Shown one piece after another: positions 16,005-24,472 of a DNA stretch of 64,000 bases (the first letter of the stretch is position 1; each line of letters starts with the position of its first letter). Under the pieces are notes generated by a model. It did not search any database. It was given only the letters and a program-made list of their open reading frames with translations, and had not been told where the DNA came from. This DNA comes from DATFVJ01 sp963851085 (GTDB lineage: Bacteria; Actinomycetota; Actinomycetes; Streptosporangiales; Streptosporangiaceae). The stretch is from positions 1 to 64,000 of the forward strand of contig CAWKNX010000015.1 in the NCBI GenBank assembly GCA_963851085.1. Reading direction: 5' to 3'. The translations under genes and the position numbers were made by a program.

Positions 16005-16430
16005 TCAGGAGCCATGAAGGTGCTCGCCGCAGTCGGGGAGCAGCAGTGTGAAGCGATCCGGATGGCCGTCGAACGTCACGCCGAACATCTCCATGGCCTC
16101 CCGCTCATGCCGGGCCGCGGCGCGGTAGACCGCTGTGGCCGTCGGCAGATGCGGCGCGTCCCTGCCTGCCCGCGTCCTGACCAGCAGATGATGCCGGCCC
16201 TCCCGTGCGTAGACGTGGGCCACGATCGCGAAACCGTCAGGAAGCTCGTCCACCGCGGACAGCCAGTCGAATACGTCGCAGCCAAGCTCGTCGCGGGCAA
16301 AGGCCAGCGCCTCGAGCCAGCGCTGCGGCGGCACGTCTGCTGTCACGGTGAGCCCGTCCTCGCTGAGATCGCCGACCGTTCCTGGGCCAAGGCGCGCCGC
16401 GATCAGGCTGGCCAACTGCTCCGCCGTCAC
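16005..16430 (-). CDS. orphan NuoC-like (30-kDa subunit domain) protein
   Basis: A 141-residue protein matching the respiratory-chain 30-kDa subunit domain: ELGCDVFDWLSAVDELPDGF, then HEREAMEMFGVTFDGHPD, the counterpart of RETWDFFGIIFDGHP in the true NuoC at 37.5 kb. It is much shorter than that NuoC (247 residues), lacking its N-terminal extension. The GTG at 16430 follows GAGGAGAAGC. No partner nuo genes are adjacent. As Streptomyces carries a second partial nuo set next to htpX, this looks like the sole survivor of such a set, or a lone subunit recruited elsewhere. Confidence 0.75.
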   Translation of the reverse strand: MTAEQLASLIAARLGPGTVGDLSEDGLTVTADVPPQRWLEALAFARDELGCDVFDWLSAVDELPDGFAIVAHVYAREGRHHLLVRTRAGRDAPHLPTATAVYRAAARHEREAMEMFGVTFDGHPDRFTLLLPDCGEHLHGS

Positions 16431-16965
16431 CGCTTCTCCTCGCTTGCCGCCCGACCGTCCGCCGTTACCGCGAAGCACGCCGGCCCGGGGCCGAACCCCG
16501 GCGGCGGGTAACCAGTGGTATGCAGAGGAGTCCCTTGCGGACCACTAGAGCCCCGGTCGAGGTCGTACCCCGCCGGCCCGAGTGCGCAGCCGGAAGCGCG
16601 GCACATCCGAGCCTTCCACTGTCCCAGCGTAGACCGCCCGACAGCGGCCGCTTCGAGTCAACCAATCGCTTAACGTGCGCGTCTTGTTACGGGGGAGGCC
16701 ACGTCGCGGCACGACCGTGTCACAAGCGACCTTCTGCACGCATTACACTTCCAGCGGGTGCGAGATTCGTCACAATGGCATCGATCATCCCACGGCGCTG
16801 AACCTAGGCGTCACGACGCACGTAACATAGTCAGGTAACCCTAACTCGCGCCCCGGCCAGGGGCTGCGCCACAAGCCGCCCGCTGCAGTGCCTTTATCGG
16901 CGGCCGATACCTTCGACACGCCGCCGAGGTGGGTGGCTTTGGCGCGTGGAGGAGGTCTCGGGACT
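16431..16965. other. divergent intergenic region before korAB
   Basis: No gene is supported. It must hold promoters for the NuoC-like gene and korA; the least GC-rich parts are 16660-16700 and 16790-16845. GGAGGAGG at about 16948 is the korA ribosome-binding site. Confidence 0.4.
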
Positions 16966-18807
16966 GTGACCAAACAGGTCCAGCAACTCGACCGCGTCAT
17001 CATCCGATTCGCCGGGGACTCCGGCGATGGCATGCAGCTAACAGGCGACCGCTTCACCCAGGAGACGGCGACGTTCGGCAACGATCTTTCCACGCTGCCC
17101 AACTTCCCCGCCGAGATCCGGGCACCAGCCGGCACCCTGCCAGGAGTTTCCACCTTCCAGGTCCATTTCGCTGACCACGACATCCTCACACCAGGCGACT
17201 CACCCGACGTGCTTGTGGCCATGAACCCGGCCGCGCTGAAAGCCAATCTGGGCGACCTGCCACGGGGTGCCGATGTGATCGTCAACACCGACGAATTCAC
17301 CCGCCGTAATCTAACGAAGGTCGGGTACGAGTCAAGCCCGCTCGAGGATGGCTCGCTCGACGCCTACCAGGTACACGCCCTGCCGCTCACCTCGATGACG
17401 GTCAAAGCACTCGAAGGGCACGAGATCAGTAAGAAGGACGCGGAGCGGGCGAAGAACATGTTCGCGCTCGGCCTTCTCTCCTGGCTGTACAACAGGCCGG
17501 CCGAAGGCACGCTCGACTTCCTGCAGACCAAGTTCGCGCGCAAGCCCGAAATCATGAAGGCCAACGTCACGGCCTTCCAGTCCGGCTGGAACTTCGGCGA
17601 GACGACCGAGTCCTTCTCGGTCCAGTACGAGATCAAACCGGCGACGCTGCCGCCGGGCACGTACCGGAACATCACCGGGAACACCGCGCTGGCCTACGGC
17701 CTGATCGCGGCGTCACAGCTATCCGGGCTGCCGCTGTTCCTCGGCTCGTACCCGATCACGCCCGCGTCCGACATCCTGCACGAACTCGCGAAGCGCAAGC
17801 CGTTCGGCATCCGGACGTTCCAGGCAGAAGACGAGATCGCCGGCGTCGGCGCGGCCCTCGGCGCCGCCTTCGGCGGCGCGCTCGGCGTCACCACCACCTC
17901 AGGGCCGGGCATGAGCCTCAAGGCAGAAACCATCAGCCTCGCCGTCGCCGTCGAACTGCCCCTCGTGATCTGCGACGTCCAGCGTGCCGGCCCATCCACG
18001 GGGATGCCGACGAAGACCGAGCAGGCCGATCTGCTCGGGGCGCTCTACGGCCGCAGCGGCGAATGCCCGCTGCCCGTCATCGCTGCCGCCACGCCCTCCG
18101 ACTGCTTCGACGCTGCGATCGAGGCGACGCGGATCGCGCTGAAATACCGCACCCCCGTGATCCTGCTTTCCGACGGTTACCTTGCGAACGGGTCAGAGCC
18201 GTGGCGGCTGCCCGACGTCGCCGGGCTGCCCGATCTGCGGGTCGCGTTCGCCAAGCCGGGCGATGCTCCGTTCCAGCCGTACCGGCGTGACCCGCGGACG
18301 CTGGCGAGGCCCTGGGCGATCCCGGGCACGGCGGGCCTCGAGCACCGGATCAGCGGCATCGAACGCGCCAACGGCAGCGGCAACATCTCCTACGACCCGG
18401 ACAACCATGAGCGGATGGTGCGCCTGCGCCAGGCCAAGATCGACGGGATCGCGAACGATATACCGCCGATCGAGGTGGACGATCCAGACGGGGATGCGCG
18501 CCTGCTCGTGCTCGGCTGGGGCTCGACCTACGGCTCGATCGGCGCGGCGGTCCGCCGGGTACGGCTCGCGGGCGACAAGGTCGCCCAGGCTCATCTGCGC
18601 CACCTGTCGCCGTTCCCGGCCAACCTGGGCGACCTGCTCAGCCGGTACGAGAAGGTACTGGTACCCGAGATCAACCTCGGCCAGCTCGCGTTGCTGCTGC
18701 GCGGGACGTTCCTGACCGACGTGATCTCCTATAACCGGGTCCGCGGGCTGCCATTCCGCGCGGCCGAGCTTGCCAACGTGATCCAGGATGTGATCAGTCA
18801 TGGCTGA
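16966..18807 (+). CDS. korA: 2-oxoacid:ferredoxin oxidoreductase, alpha (fused gamma-alpha) subunit
   Basis: With KorB it oxidatively decarboxylates 2-oxoglutarate (or a related 2-oxoacid) to the acyl-CoA, reducing ferredoxin. The first 190 residues form the gamma domain (RFAGDSGDGMQLTGDRFTQ). From about residue 240 the alpha pyrimidine-binding domain follows, with FLGSYPITPASDILHEL, FQAEDEIAGVGAALGA and RAGPSTGMPTKTEQADL, and a C-terminal domain with VLGWGSTYGSIGAAV. The GTG at 16966 is used because GGAGGAGG precedes it; an ATG at 16888 is in frame but less likely. It overlaps korB by 8 bases. The frame is intact with normal length (613 residues). Confidence 0.9.
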   Translation: MTKQVQQLDRVIIRFAGDSGDGMQLTGDRFTQETATFGNDLSTLPNFPAEIRAPAGTLPGVSTFQVHFADHDILTPGDSPDVLVAMNPAALKANLGDLPRGADVIVNTDEFTRRNLTKVGYESSPLEDGSLDAYQVHALPLTSMTVKALEGHEISKKDAERAKNMFALGLLSWLYNRPAEGTLDFLQTKFARKPEIMKANVTAFQSGWNFGETTESFSVQYEIKPATLPPGTYRNITGNTALAYGLIAASQLSGLPLFLGSYPITPASDILHELAKRKPFGIRTFQAEDEIAGVGAALGAAFGGALGVTTTSGPGMSLKAETISLAVAVELPLVICDVQRAGPSTGMPTKTEQADLLGALYGRSGECPLPVIAAATPSDCFDAAIEATRIALKYRTPVILLSDGYLANGSEPWRLPDVAGLPDLRVAFAKPGDAPFQPYRRDPRTLARPWAIPGTAGLEHRISGIERANGSGNISYDPDNHERMVRLRQAKIDGIANDIPPIEVDDPDGDARLLVLGWGSTYGSIGAAVRRVRLAGDKVAQAHLRHLSPFPANLGDLLSRYEKVLVPEINLGQLALLLRGTFLTDVISYNRVRGLPFRAAELANVIQDVISHG

Positions 18808-19891
18808 GGCCGTGCACACGCGTCGCCCGGCGTCGCTCCAGCTGGTGCCGCAGTCGGAAGAGAAGCTGGCCGCGAAGGATTTCAAGACCGACCAGGACGT
18901 CCGCTGGTGCCCGGGCTGCGGCGACTACGCGATCCTCGCGGCGTTCCAGGCATTCATGCCAGAGCTTGACGTGCCGCGCGAGAACGTCGTGGTCATCTCG
19001 GGCATCGGGTGCTCGTCACGGTTCCCGCATTACGTGGACACCTACGGGTTCCACTCGATCCACGGCCGGGCCCCCGCGATCGCGACCGGGCTTGCCACCT
19101 CGCGCCCCGACCTGTCGGTGTGGGTGATCACCGGTGACGGAGACGGCCTGTCCATCGGCGGCAACCATCTCATCCACGCACTGCGGCGCAATGTGAACAT
19201 CAAGATCCTGCTGTTCAACAACCGGATCTACGGCCTGACCAAGGGCCAGTACTCGCCCACCTCCGAGCAGGGGAAGATCACCAAGTCGACCCCGTTCGGC
19301 TCGCTGGACGCGCCCTTCAATCCCGTGTCGCTCGCTCTCGGCGCTGACGCCACGTTCGTCGCGCGCAGCATCGACTCCGACCGCAAGCATCTCACCGGGG
19401 TGCTGCGGGCCGCGGCTGATCACCAGGGCGCCGCGTTCATCGAGATCTACCAGAACTGCCCCATCTTCAACGACGACGCCTTCGCGCCACTGAAGGACCC
19501 CGCGTCACGCAACGACCGGCTGATCCGGCTCGAACACGGTCAGCCGGTACGGTTCGGCGCCGACCGCCGCAAGGGCCTGCGGTTCAGCGCCCAGGGCTGC
19601 ATCGAGGTGGTCGCGGCGCCCGATCCGCAGGGCGCGGACGAGGTGACCGGGGTTCCGCCTGACGGCCTGCTCGTGCACGACATCACCCGCGACGATCCGT
19701 CCTATGCGTTCGCGCTCTCCCGGCTGGACTCCGAAGACTTCGCGCACACCCCGATCGGCGTCTTCCGCAAGGTGGAACGCCCGAGCTACGACGCGCTGAT
19801 GGCGGAGCAGATCGAGACCGCCAAGGCCGGTGCGGGCATCGGCGATCTGGGCGCGCTGCTCGCCAGCGGCGACACATGGCAGATCGGCTGA
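18800..19891 (+). CDS. korB: 2-oxoacid:ferredoxin oxidoreductase, beta (TPP) subunit
   Basis: The thiamine-diphosphate subunit partnering KorA. The motif VRWCPGCGDYAILAAF opens the domain, SGIGCSSRFPHYVDTY follows, and the TPP/Mg site is GDGDGLSIGGNH with NNRIYGLTKGQYSPTS. These features are typical of KorB and of actinobacterial 2-oxoglutarate:ferredoxin oxidoreductase. Its start overlaps the end of korA, so the two are cotranslated. Intact, 363 residues. Substrate preference is inferred from orthology and not from visible residues. Confidence 0.9.
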   Translation: MAEAVHTRRPASLQLVPQSEEKLAAKDFKTDQDVRWCPGCGDYAILAAFQAFMPELDVPRENVVVISGIGCSSRFPHYVDTYGFHSIHGRAPAIATGLATSRPDLSVWVITGDGDGLSIGGNHLIHALRRNVNIKILLFNNRIYGLTKGQYSPTSEQGKITKSTPFGSLDAPFNPVSLALGADATFVARSIDSDRKHLTGVLRAAADHQGAAFIEIYQNCPIFNDDAFAPLKDPASRNDRLIRLEHGQPVRFGADRRKGLRFSAQGCIEVVAAPDPQGADEVTGVPPDGLLVHDITRDDPSYAFALSRLDSEDFAHTPIGVFRKVERPSYDALMAEQIETAKAGAGIGDLGALLASGDTWQIG

Positions 19892-19912
19892 ACGCGCCTA
19901 CAGCCGGCAGCC

Positions 19913-20674
19913 ATGACCGTGCGCGCTGAGCGTGACGGCCCAGTCACGACGATCATCCTGGACCGGCCCGAGGTGCGCAATGCCGTCGACGGCCCCACCG
20001 CGGCGGCGCTCGCCGACGCGATGCGGGCCTTCGACGCTGACCCGGGCGCCGGCGTCGCCGTGCTGTTCGGCGCGGGCGGGACGTTCTGCGCGGGCGCTGA
20101 CCTGACGGCGATGGGCGGCCCCGCCGGCAACCGGGTGTCACCTGACGGCGACGCGCCGATGGGACCGTCGCGGCTGCGGCTGTCCAAACCCGTGATCGCG
20201 GCGATCGCCGGCCACGCCGTCGCCGGCGGGCTCGAACTCGCTCTCTGGTGCGATCTTCGCGTCGCCGAGGAAGATGCCATACTCGGGGTCTTCTGCCGCC
20301 GCTGGGGGGTTCCGCTGATCGACGGCGGGACCGTCAGGCTCCCGAAGATCGTGGGACTCGGCCGCGCGCTTGATCTGATCTTGACCGGGCGGCCGGTCGC
20401 GGCCGCCGAGGCGCTGCAGATGGGCCTGGTCAACAGGGTGGTCCCGGCCGGGCAGGCGCGGGCGGCGGCGGAGCAACTCGCGCGGGAGATCTCGGCGTTC
20501 CCGTCGGCCTGCCTGCAGGGCGACCGGCTCTCCGCGCTGGAGGGGGTCGCGCTCGACGAACCAGCGGCGCTGGCGAACGAGCTCCGCCGGGGGATCCAGA
20601 CCATCCAGGAAGGTGGCCTGTCCGGCGTCGAGCGTTTCCGCGCGGGGGCGGGCCGCGGCGGCGCCTTTGACTGA
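19913..20674 (+). CDS. enoyl-CoA hydratase/isomerase family protein
   Basis: A 253-residue crotonase-fold enzyme. The oxyanion-hole segments are FGAGGTFCAGADLTAM near residue 65 and AGHAVAGGLELALWCDLRVA near residue 100, followed by GVFCRRWGVPLIDGGTVRLP. In hydratases with two catalytic glutamates one lies around the latter segment; here the RRWGVPLIDGG form resembles the carnitinyl-CoA dehydratase/unspecified crotonase group, so the reaction is uncertain. It begins 22 bases after korB on the same strand and may be cotranscribed. Confidence 0.85.
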   Translation: MTVRAERDGPVTTIILDRPEVRNAVDGPTAAALADAMRAFDADPGAGVAVLFGAGGTFCAGADLTAMGGPAGNRVSPDGDAPMGPSRLRLSKPVIAAIAGHAVAGGLELALWCDLRVAEEDAILGVFCRRWGVPLIDGGTVRLPKIVGLGRALDLILTGRPVAAAEALQMGLVNRVVPAGQARAAAEQLAREISAFPSACLQGDRLSALEGVALDEPAALANELRRGIQTIQEGGLSGVERFRAGAGRGGAFD

Positions 20675-20840
20675 TGTGCCACGCGCGGGGCGGCCCACCG
20701 CGCGGCCAGGATCGCCGGGCGTACCCGGTCATCAGCGCGGCAGTCGTTCGGCTGACTGGTCTTCCTGACCCAGAACCTCCAGCGCCGCGACCCTGAGACC
20801 CGCCACAAACACTAGCTACCCAGCGAGAACCGCCAGGCCC

Positions 20841-21533
20841 TTAGGCCTCCGCCTGCACGCTCCCGAGCGGGCCGCTGGCCTTCACGACACCGATGGGGCA
20901 GGACACGCCCATACCGTGGTCGGGGCAGTAGCCGTTGGGGTTCTTGGTGTCCGACAGGTACTGCTGGTGATAGTCCTCGGCGAAGTAGAACTCACCGGCC
21001 GGGACGATCTCGGTCGTGATCTTTCCGTGGCCTGCCGCCGACAGGGCCTGCTGGAAGGCATCTCGCGACTCTTCCGCGGCTGCCTTCTGCTCGGGCGAGG
21101 CGTAGAAGATCACCGACCGGTACTGCGAGCCAACGTCGTTGCCCTGGCGCATCCCCTGCGTGGGATCGTGCGACTCCCAGAACAGCTTGAGCAGTTCCGG
21201 GTAGCTCGTCAGGGACGGGTCGAAGACCACCCGGACCGCCTCCGAATGGCCGGTCCGGCCGGTGCACACCTCCTCATACGTCGGGTTGGGCGTGTAGCCG
21301 CCCTCGTAGCCGACCGCGGTGGTCACCACACCTGTTGCCTGCCAGAACATACGCTCGGCTCCCCAGAAACAGCCGAGCGCGAACTCGGCGATCTGCGTCC
21401 CCGGTGGGTACGGCGGGGCCAGCGGACCGCCGAGCACCTCATGCCGCGTGGGCACGTACATCGCTTCCGACCGCCCACGCAGCGCCTCGCCGGGCGTCAC
21501 GAGCCGGCTCTTGTGAGATCCAAACAAGCTCAC
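20841..21533 (-). CDS. msrA: peptide-methionine (S)-S-oxide reductase
   Basis: Reduces the S epimer of methionine sulfoxide in proteins. The catalytic segment FALGCFWGAERMFW with its nucleophilic cysteine is near residue 55, followed by GYEGGYTPNPTYEEVCTGRTGHSE and FWESHDPTQGMRQGNDVGSQYRS. A C-terminal CPDHGMGVSC segment near the end supplies possible resolving cysteines. Length 230 is in the longer class with an N-terminal extension, which carries a second possible start at MYVPTRHEVL. Intact. Convergent to the enoyl-CoA hydratase gene. Confidence 0.93.
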   Translation of the reverse strand: MSLFGSHKSRLVTPGEALRGRSEAMYVPTRHEVLGGPLAPPYPPGTQIAEFALGCFWGAERMFWQATGVVTTAVGYEGGYTPNPTYEEVCTGRTGHSEAVRVVFDPSLTSYPELLKLFWESHDPTQGMRQGNDVGSQYRSVIFYASPEQKAAAEESRDAFQQALSAAGHGKITTEIVPAGEFYFAEDYHQQYLSDTKNPNGYCPDHGMGVSCPIGVVKASGPLGSVQAEA

Positions 21534-21596
21534 CGTGTTTCCTCCTTAGTATCCGCCGCCGGCTCAGATGCCCTGGCGGCCGGCGTCTGGCCTGGG

Positions 21597-22616
21597 TCAG
21601 CCGGTCCGCTCGACCACGTAGTCGCACAGCGACTCGAACGCGATCCGCGCTGGGACATCGGGCAGCGCCAGCACCTGCTCCCGCGCCTCGTCTGCCCACC
21701 GGCGCAGGTCCTCCCGCGCGGCGGCCATCGCCGGATTCGCGCGGAGCAGGCTGAGCGCCTCAGCGTGCAGGCGCAGGTCAGTCAGGTCGCAGTCGCTGAG
21801 CAGTTCGCGCAACCTGCCGCCATCGGCGTCAGCGGAACGAAGTGCGTGCAGAACGGGCAGCGTACGCACGCCCTCGCGCAGGTCGGTGCCCGGCGTTTTG
21901 CCTGATTGCGCGGATTCGCTCGCGACGTCGAGGATGTCATCGGACAACTGGAAGGCCATGCCCAGCGCGTCGCACGCCGCCTCGGTGTGGCGCACGACGG
22001 CCGCGGGTGCGCCGCCGAACATGGCACCGAACCGGCCCGCGGTCGCGATCAGCGAAGCCGTCTTATCCGCCACCACGCCCAGGTAATGCTCGAGGGGGTC
22101 CTGTCCGGGCCGCGGGCCGACCGTCTCTGATACCTGGCCCTTGACCAGCCGGCTAAAGGTCTCGGCCTGGATCTTGATGGCATCGCTGCCGAGATCTGCG
22201 AGGATCCGCGAAGCGCGTGCGAACAGAAAATCGCCAGTGAGGATCGCCACCGTGTTACCCCACCGTGAGTTCGCCGACGGGTGGCCGCGGCGTATGACGG
22301 CCTCGTCCATCACGTCGTCGTGGTAGAGGGTGGCGAGATGCGTCAGTTCGATCGCCACGGCGGCAGGGACGACCTTCGGCGCCCGCGCGTCGCCGAACTG
22401 CGCGGCAAGCAGCACGAGGGTCGCGCGGAATCGCTTGCCGCCGGCGTCGATCAAGTGCCGCGCGGCATCGGCGAGGACCCCGTCGACGCGGGCGGCAACC
22501 TCGCGAAGCCCATCCTCAACCTGGTCGAGCCCGCTCAGGACCTCGGCAGCGAGTTCGCTGTCGCGAAGGTCCACAGGGACAACAGTGATCACGCAGGCTC
22601 CCGGTTCTGTGTGCAT
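21597..22616 (-). CDS. long-chain polyprenyl diphosphate synthase
   Basis: Builds the isoprenoid side chain, most likely of menaquinone, from farnesyl or geranylgeranyl diphosphate and IPP. It has the first aspartate-rich motif LYHDDVMDEAVIRRGHPS near residue 105 and the second LSDDILDVASES near residue 235, plus GGKRFRATLVLLAA at the start. Length 339 is usual for heptaprenyl/octaprenyl synthases. The ATG at 22616 is used; an in-frame GTG nine codons later is an alternative. It follows nuoN on the same strand after about 270 bases, as in other actinobacteria, and fits the quinone theme of the region. Chain length cannot be read from sequence with confidence. Confidence 0.88.
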   Translation of the reverse strand: MHTEPGACVITVVPVDLRDSELAAEVLSGLDQVEDGLREVAARVDGVLADAARHLIDAGGKRFRATLVLLAAQFGDARAPKVVPAAVAIELTHLATLYHDDVMDEAVIRRGHPSANSRWGNTVAILTGDFLFARASRILADLGSDAIKIQAETFSRLVKGQVSETVGPRPGQDPLEHYLGVVADKTASLIATAGRFGAMFGGAPAAVVRHTEAACDALGMAFQLSDDILDVASESAQSGKTPGTDLREGVRTLPVLHALRSADADGGRLRELLSDCDLTDLRLHAEALSLLRANPAMAAAREDLRRWADEAREQVLALPDVPARIAFESLCDYVVERTG

Positions 22617-22888
22617 GCGGTCAGGTGTCGCCCGGGACAGGTGGGCGGGGCCCCTGATATCAGGGAACCCCCGGTCCGAGCTACCTCTGCCACATCATTC
22701 TGAAGGTTGCCGCGAGACGGTACATTCCCGGGCCCCGCGTGCGGGACGCACGGGGCAGCGTGGACCCCTGATGCACGCCGCCGGGCCGCCCGCAGCCTGC
22801 GTCCACCGGGCCGTCCCCGGCGTTGTCGGCGTCCCCCGCGGTCCTCGCCCGGGTGTCCCCCGCGGTCCTCGGGGGTCCCCCGCCGTCC
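22617..22888. other. spacer with GC-rich direct repeats
   Basis: Between nuoN and the polyprenyl synthase gene. Bases 22825-22885 contain imperfect direct repeats of GTCCCCCGCGGTCCTCG. They may serve as an operon-end structure; no gene is seen. Confidence 0.4.
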
Positions 22889-24472
22889 TCAGCCGGCGAA
22901 CAACTGGGTGGCGGCGTGATTGGCCAGGTTGAGCAGCGGCTCGGGCAGCACGCCGAAGACCAGCGTCGCAAGCACCCCGAGCCCGACCGCGCTGGCCGTC
23001 AGCGCGCTTGGCACGACCACCACCGGGCCGCCCGGTGCCGGGTCGGAGAAGAACATCAGCACGATCACGCGGACGTAGAAGAACGCGGCGACGGCGCTGC
23101 TCAGTACGCCGACGATGACCAGCGGTGTCGCACCTCCCGCGATCGCGGCCTGGAACACCGCGAACTTTCCGGTGAAGCCGCTGGTCAGCGGAATACCCGC
23201 GAAGGCGAGCAGAAAGAAGGCGAAGATCCCGGCCACCAGGGGTGAACGCTTGCCGAGGCCCGCCCATCTGGACAGGTGAACCGCCTCACCTGTGCTGTCG
23301 CGGACGAGCGTGACCACCGCGAACGCGCCGATCGTGGTGAACCCGTAGACGGCGAGATAGAACAGGCAGGCCGACAGGCCCGCCGTGCTCGCGGCGATGA
23401 CACCGGTGAGGATGAAGCCCACGTGGGCGATGGACGAGTAGGCGAGCAGGCGCTTGACGTCCGTCTGCGTCACCGCGATGATCGCGCCGACCACCATCGT
23501 GAGGATCGCCACCGTCCACAAGATCGGGCGCCAGTCCCAGGTCAGCGTGCCGAAAGCCACGTAGAACACGCGGAGCAGCGCGCCGAACGCGGCCACGACC
23601 GTGCAGGACGCCATCAGGGCGGTGATCGGTGTGGGCGCTCCCTGGTACACGTCCGGTTTCCAGCTCTGGAAGGGGACGGCGCCGATCTTGAAGAAAAGGC
23701 CCAGGCCGAGCAGGGCGATCCCGCCGGCGAGGAGGGTGGTGTTCGCGGTATTCGACGCTGCCGCGGCCGCGATGTCGGAGAGCCTGACTGATCCGGCGAA
23801 CCCGTACAGCAGGGCGATCCCGTAGAGGAAGAACGCGGACGAGAAGGCGCCGAGCAGGAAGTACTTGACGGCTGCCTCCTGCGACACGAGCCTGCGCCGC
23901 CGGGCGAGCCCGCACAGCAGGTAAAGGGGCAGCGACAGCACTTCGAGCGCGACGAACATGGTGAGCAGGTCGTTCGCCGCGGGGAACAGCAGCATGCCCC
24001 CGACCGCGAACAGCATCAGCGGGAACACCTCTGTGTGCGAGATGCCTGCGAGCAGGCCTTCGCGTTCCTCCGGGCTGCCGGGAATGGCCGCCGCCTGCGC
24101 CGCGAAGGCGCCCGCGTCGTGTGAGCCTTCCCCGACGAGCAGCGCGCTGACCAGGGCAAGGATGAGAATCGTCCCCTGGATGAACAAGGTCGGCCGGTCG
24201 ACCGCGACGGCACCCATGGCCGCGAGGTGGCCAGACTTGTGCCCGCTGAACAGGCTGCTCGAGGTGCCGATGAGCACCGTCAGGATGAACGCGGCGGCGA
24301 GGCTGGCGAGGGTCAGCACCAGTTGCCCGATGCGCCGGACGGGGCGTGGCGCGAAGGCTTCCACCAGGACTCCGACCACGGCGGCGCCAAAGACCACCAG
24401 CATCGGCGACAGCTGGTAGTACTCGATGTGCGGGGGCGTGATCGGCGCGGCCGCGGCAAGTGTCGCGATCAC
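22889..24472 (-). CDS. nuoN: NADH-quinone oxidoreductase subunit N
   Basis: Proton-pumping, Mrp-antiporter-like membrane subunit of complex I, 527 residues with about fourteen transmembrane helices. Conserved parts include KYFLLGAFSSAFFLYGIALLYG, GLFFKIGAVPFQSWKPDVYQG with its channel lysine, and the AYSSIAHVGFIL segment. The ATG overlaps the nuoM stop by four bases (ATGA). It is the last gene of the nuo operon and its frame is clean, unlike most genes upstream. Confidence 0.93.
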   Translation of the reverse strand: MIATLAAAAPITPPHIEYYQLSPMLVVFGAAVVGVLVEAFAPRPVRRIGQLVLTLASLAAAFILTVLIGTSSSLFSGHKSGHLAAMGAVAVDRPTLFIQGTILILALVSALLVGEGSHDAGAFAAQAAAIPGSPEEREGLLAGISHTEVFPLMLFAVGGMLLFPAANDLLTMFVALEVLSLPLYLLCGLARRRRLVSQEAAVKYFLLGAFSSAFFLYGIALLYGFAGSVRLSDIAAAAASNTANTTLLAGGIALLGLGLFFKIGAVPFQSWKPDVYQGAPTPITALMASCTVVAAFGALLRVFYVAFGTLTWDWRPILWTVAILTMVVGAIIAVTQTDVKRLLAYSSIAHVGFILTGVIAASTAGLSACLFYLAVYGFTTIGAFAVVTLVRDSTGEAVHLSRWAGLGKRSPLVAGIFAFFLLAFAGIPLTSGFTGKFAVFQAAIAGGATPLVIVGVLSSAVAAFFYVRVIVLMFFSDPAPGGPVVVVPSALTASAVGLGVLATLVFGVLPEPLLNLANHAATQLFAG

